Below, piece by piece: positions 32,072 to 33,956 of a DNA stretch of 33,956 nt; within the stretch, counting starts at the first letter, position 1; each line of letters starts with the position of its first letter. Position numbers and translations under genes: made by a program. This DNA comes from a virus, in IMG/VR virus record IMGVR_UViG_3300018041_000031, positions 1 to 33,956 of that record, one strand, 5' to 3'. The notes beneath the pieces were generated by a model that was given only the letters and a program-made list of their open reading frames with translations, ran no database searches and had not been told where the DNA came from.

Positions 32072-32950
32072 TTAGTTCTCATCTGTTTCGAACTTCTGTC
32101 CAAATCCGTGCCTGTAGAATCTTGGGAAGAACGGCGGGAAGTGTGGAGGGAAGTGCGGTGGGAAGTGAGGTGGGAAGTGCGGTGGGAAGTGCGGTGGGAA
32201 GTGTGGGGGGAAGTGCGGTGGGAAGTGTGGTGGGAAGTGTGGTGGGAAGTGTGGGAAGAATGGTGGGAAGTGCGGGAAGAATGGTGGGAAGTGTGGTGGG
32301 AAGTGTGGCGGGAAGTGTGGCGGGAAGTGTGGGAAGAATGGGAAGAATGGTGCAATCGTAGTGACGTTACCAGACCATGGAGACCATTCACCTAGACCAT
32401 TAGCATTTTCTGCACGAACCCTATAGGCCTGTGAAGTATCTGCTTCCTGTGCAACAACAACAGAAAGATCTGTAGTTGATCCAGACTTTCCGTCATCAGA
32501 CTCCCAGTAGTACATAGTGATTGCACTACCGCCATCGGCGGGGGCAATCCACTCTACTGTATCTGCATCAACACCAGCGGTTGCTGTAGGTGCAGCTGGT
32601 GTAGCTGGTACGGTTGTTACTGCAATATCAATAGAGTTGGACGAAGCAGAAGTTCCAGCAGCGTTAGATGCTGTAGCTGTAACAGTATATGTTACTCCAG
32701 ACTGCAAGCCATTGACCGTGATCGGGCTTGTAGCACTTGACCCAGTGATTGTATCACCAGAGGTAGGTACTGCCGTTACATCGTATTGTGTGGCTTCTGG
32801 AGACCCTTCTGGAAGAGTAGCAGTAACAACAATTTGTCCGTTGTCGTAAGGAATATCTGTTCCAGTATTAGTAACAGAAATTGTTGGTGCTTTAGGCTCT
32901 AGAAAGTCATTCTGTTGTGATGACTTTCCACCTGCTTCTTTTCTAGCCAA
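32072..32950 (-). CDS. FN3 / HFPP-repeat tail fibre protein
   Basis: A 292-residue protein: a short linker, FN3 domain 1 (about 22-110; TYTVTATASNAAGTSASS), FN3 domain 2 (about 115-198; AYRVRAENANGLGEWSPWS), then about residues 200-275 of PFFPFFPHFPP-type repeats with interspersed PFFP, and the ending PRFYRHGFGQKFETDEN. The C-terminal module (FN3, VTT(I/V)APFFPFF, HFPP, RFYRH) is shared with the protein at 19654-21063. It follows the fibre gene with 19 bases between. The start is a TTG at 32950 with a strong AGGAGA site five bases upstream; no ATG is near. A terminator follows directly. Virion fibre role inferred from FN3 and from neighbours. It may be a substrate of the following oxygenases. 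Confidence 0.8.
   Translation of the reverse strand: MARKEAGGKSSQQNDFLEPKAPTISVTNTGTDIPYDNGQIVVTATLPEGSPEATQYDVTAVPTSGDTITGSSATSPITVNGLQSGVTYTVTATASNAAGTSASSNSIDIAVTTVPATPAAPTATAGVDADTVEWIAPADGGSAITMYYWESDDGKSGSTTDLSVVVAQEADTSQAYRVRAENANGLGEWSPWSGNVTTIAPFFPFFPHFPPHFPPHFPPHFPPFFPHFPPFFPHFPPHFPPHFPPHFPPHFPPHFPPHFPPHFPPHFPPHFPPFFPRFYRHGFGQKFETDEN
32124..32351 (-). repeat. 12-base coding tandem repeat (HFPP), second copy
   Basis: The same type of repeat as at 19736, longer and interrupted by PFFP units. It encodes residues about 200-275 of the FN3 protein. The flanking PRFYRH codons include an 18-base identity with the other copy (19699-19716 and 32108-32125). Confidence 0.9.
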
Positions 32951-32969
32951 TTTTCTCTCCTATTTCCTA

Positions 32970-33956
32970 TTAAGCCTTGAGGTCTCCGTAGACAACCCAG
33001 TTGTTAGCACCACGCTTGAGCAGTGTAGCTGATGACCACTGAGTACGAAGGATTAGACCTGGGGTAGCATTTACTGTAACTCCAGTGTCTCCTGCAATTG
33101 TAATTTCTCCAGCTCCAGTAGCAAAGATATCAATGGATGCTCCTACTGGCCAAGCTAGTGCTGCGTCTGTTGGAATTGTAAATGTTCCAGCAGTTGCCAT
33201 GTTCATCTCAACAATGTTGTCCTTGTGGTCAAGTGTGTCAAGAGTGTAGCTTGCAGTCTTCTCAGAGAAAGTTGTGAGAGATGGTACGCCAGCAGCTGAC
33301 TGCTCTGTTCCGTCAGGGAATACGACCTTCTCTACTGCTAGTGGAGCAAGAGCAAATGATGCGTCTGTAGTGTCAATAAAGACGGACTCATCTGGCTCTG
33401 GAGTATATCCATCAAAGAACTTGAATACACCATCAGTTGCGTCACGGAAGATACCTGCGTGTGCGTATCCAGATCCGTTTACAACGTCGTAGCGTCCAGC
33501 TGCCCAACCTAGGTCTGGGTTAGCGTGGGACTTGCCGCGAAGTTGCCCGCTATCTACATAGGTGTCTGTAACTGTGCTAGCAACTGTAATTGTGTTAGCT
33601 GTTACAGCGGTAACCTCTGAACCTTCTCCAGAGATGTCGAAGGAAGATGGGTTGGCACTAGAAACTGTAATGTAGTCTCCAACCTTAATGTCGTGGTCTG
33701 TTGAAGTGGTGTATACGACATTTGTACCATCTCCAGCAGCACCAGAGAGGTCAAACAGGCCAGCCTGGTTTAGGTAAATCATGTTGTCTCGTACAGATAG
33801 GTCAGAAGCACTGACTGTTACTGTCGTACCAGATACTGTTAGGTCTCCAGTGATTGTAACGTTACCACCGAAGGTAGCACCAGAAAGGTCTGCCTTGAGG
33901 TCGAGTGCTGACTGGGTAGCTGTAGAGACTGGCTTGTCAGCATCTGATGTGTTATC
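32970..33956 (-). CDS. Tail fibre protein, N-terminus beyond the right edge
   Basis: The frame is open through the right edge, giving at least 328 residues. The ATG at 33782 is internal, since the sequence upstream continues with the same fibre motifs. Visible: ADKPVSTATQSALDLKA (a motif I associate with phage minor tail proteins) near the edge, GDLTVSGTTVTVSA and DLSVRDNMIYLN. These are followed by a small beta domain (TTSTDHDIKVGDYITVSSA), then DLGWAAGRYDVVNGSGYAHAG and FFDGYTPEPDESVF, which resemble fibre proteins of cyanophages and marine phages. The C-terminus (TASYTLDTLDHKDNIVEMN; GANNWVVYGDLKA) is a typical beta-rich fibre end. It probably belongs to the tail fibre or baseplate. It is followed by the FN3/HFPP gene. 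Confidence 0.78.
   Translation of the reverse strand, partial: DNTSDADKPVSTATQSALDLKADLSGATFGGNVTITGDLTVSGTTVTVSASDLSVRDNMIYLNQAGLFDLSGAAGDGTNVVYTTSTDHDIKVGDYITVSSANPSSFDISGEGSEVTAVTANTITVASTVTDTYVDSGQLRGKSHANPDLGWAAGRYDVVNGSGYAHAGIFRDATDGVFKFFDGYTPEPDESVFIDTTDASFALAPLAVEKVVFPDGTEQSAAGVPSLTTFSEKTASYTLDTLDHKDNIVEMNMATAGTFTIPTDAALAWPVGASIDIFATGAGEITIAGDTGVTVNATPGLILRTQWSSATLLKRGANNWVVYGDLKA

Noticed and set aside
32124-32351. Regular repeats as a CRISPR array
   Set aside because: The 12-base units are contiguous coding repeats without spacers.
1-33956. tRNA genes, rRNA genes, insertion sequences, integrase or attachment sites
   Set aside because: None seen when reading both strands; gaps between genes are all under 100 bases and hold only promoters, leaders or terminators.

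Overview
The window reads as one segment of a large tailed-phage genome (or prophage/metagenomic phage contig) with a long, non-contractile, siphovirus-type tail. Nearly every base is coding, the GC content looks moderate (roughly 40-45% by eye), and no tRNA, rRNA, integrase or CRISPR array was seen. The host is not identified. Many genes have an extended -10 promoter (TGn-TATAAT) ending only 6-9 bases before the ATG, with no Shine-Dalgarno sequence. This leaderless layout is typical of Actinomycetota, so a low-GC (perhaps freshwater or marine) actinobacterial host is my best inference, at low to moderate confidence.

Layout. Almost everything is transcribed from the minus strand, so the functional order runs from the right edge to the left. 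(1) 33956-32970: C-terminal part of a tail-fibre-like protein. (2) 32950-32072: two FN3 domains plus a His-Phe-Pro-Pro repeat tail, closed by a strong terminator. (3) 32010-21948: an expansion of eleven genes carrying twelve 2-oxoglutarate/Fe(II) oxygenase (prolyl-4-hydroxylase-like) domains, two genes of the DUF6065 type or similar, and at 21106-21951 a GT8-like glycosyltransferase. Three genes at 21106-23896 are on the plus strand. (4) 21063-16161: a glycine-rich/FN3/HFPP protein and a 1166-residue LamG-like protein, both probable tail fibre or tail tip components. (5) 16142-11553: small gene, portal, prohead protease fused to a scaffold (with a probable nested in-frame scaffold gene), major capsid protein. 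(6) 11457-8547: translationally coupled head-tail connector genes. (7) 8469-1: tail tube protein, two paralogous tail assembly chaperones and a tape measure protein of more than 2226 residues that runs off the left edge.

How the parts may work together. Regions 4-7 make the virion head, neck and tail. The most unusual part is the oxygenase/glycosyltransferase island lying exactly between two proteins that share the same C-terminal HFPP repeat. Prolyl-4-hydroxylase-like enzymes beside proline repeats, with a glycosyltransferase, suggest a phage-encoded system that hydroxylates and perhaps glycosylates its own tail fibres. This is inference from gene neighbourhood and family chemistry, not shown by the sequence. 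Other notable points are the recurring leaderless promoters, terminator-promoter tandems, an HxH-for-HxD substitution in the second domain of a double oxygenase, and a duplicated tail chaperone in place of the usual frameshift pair.
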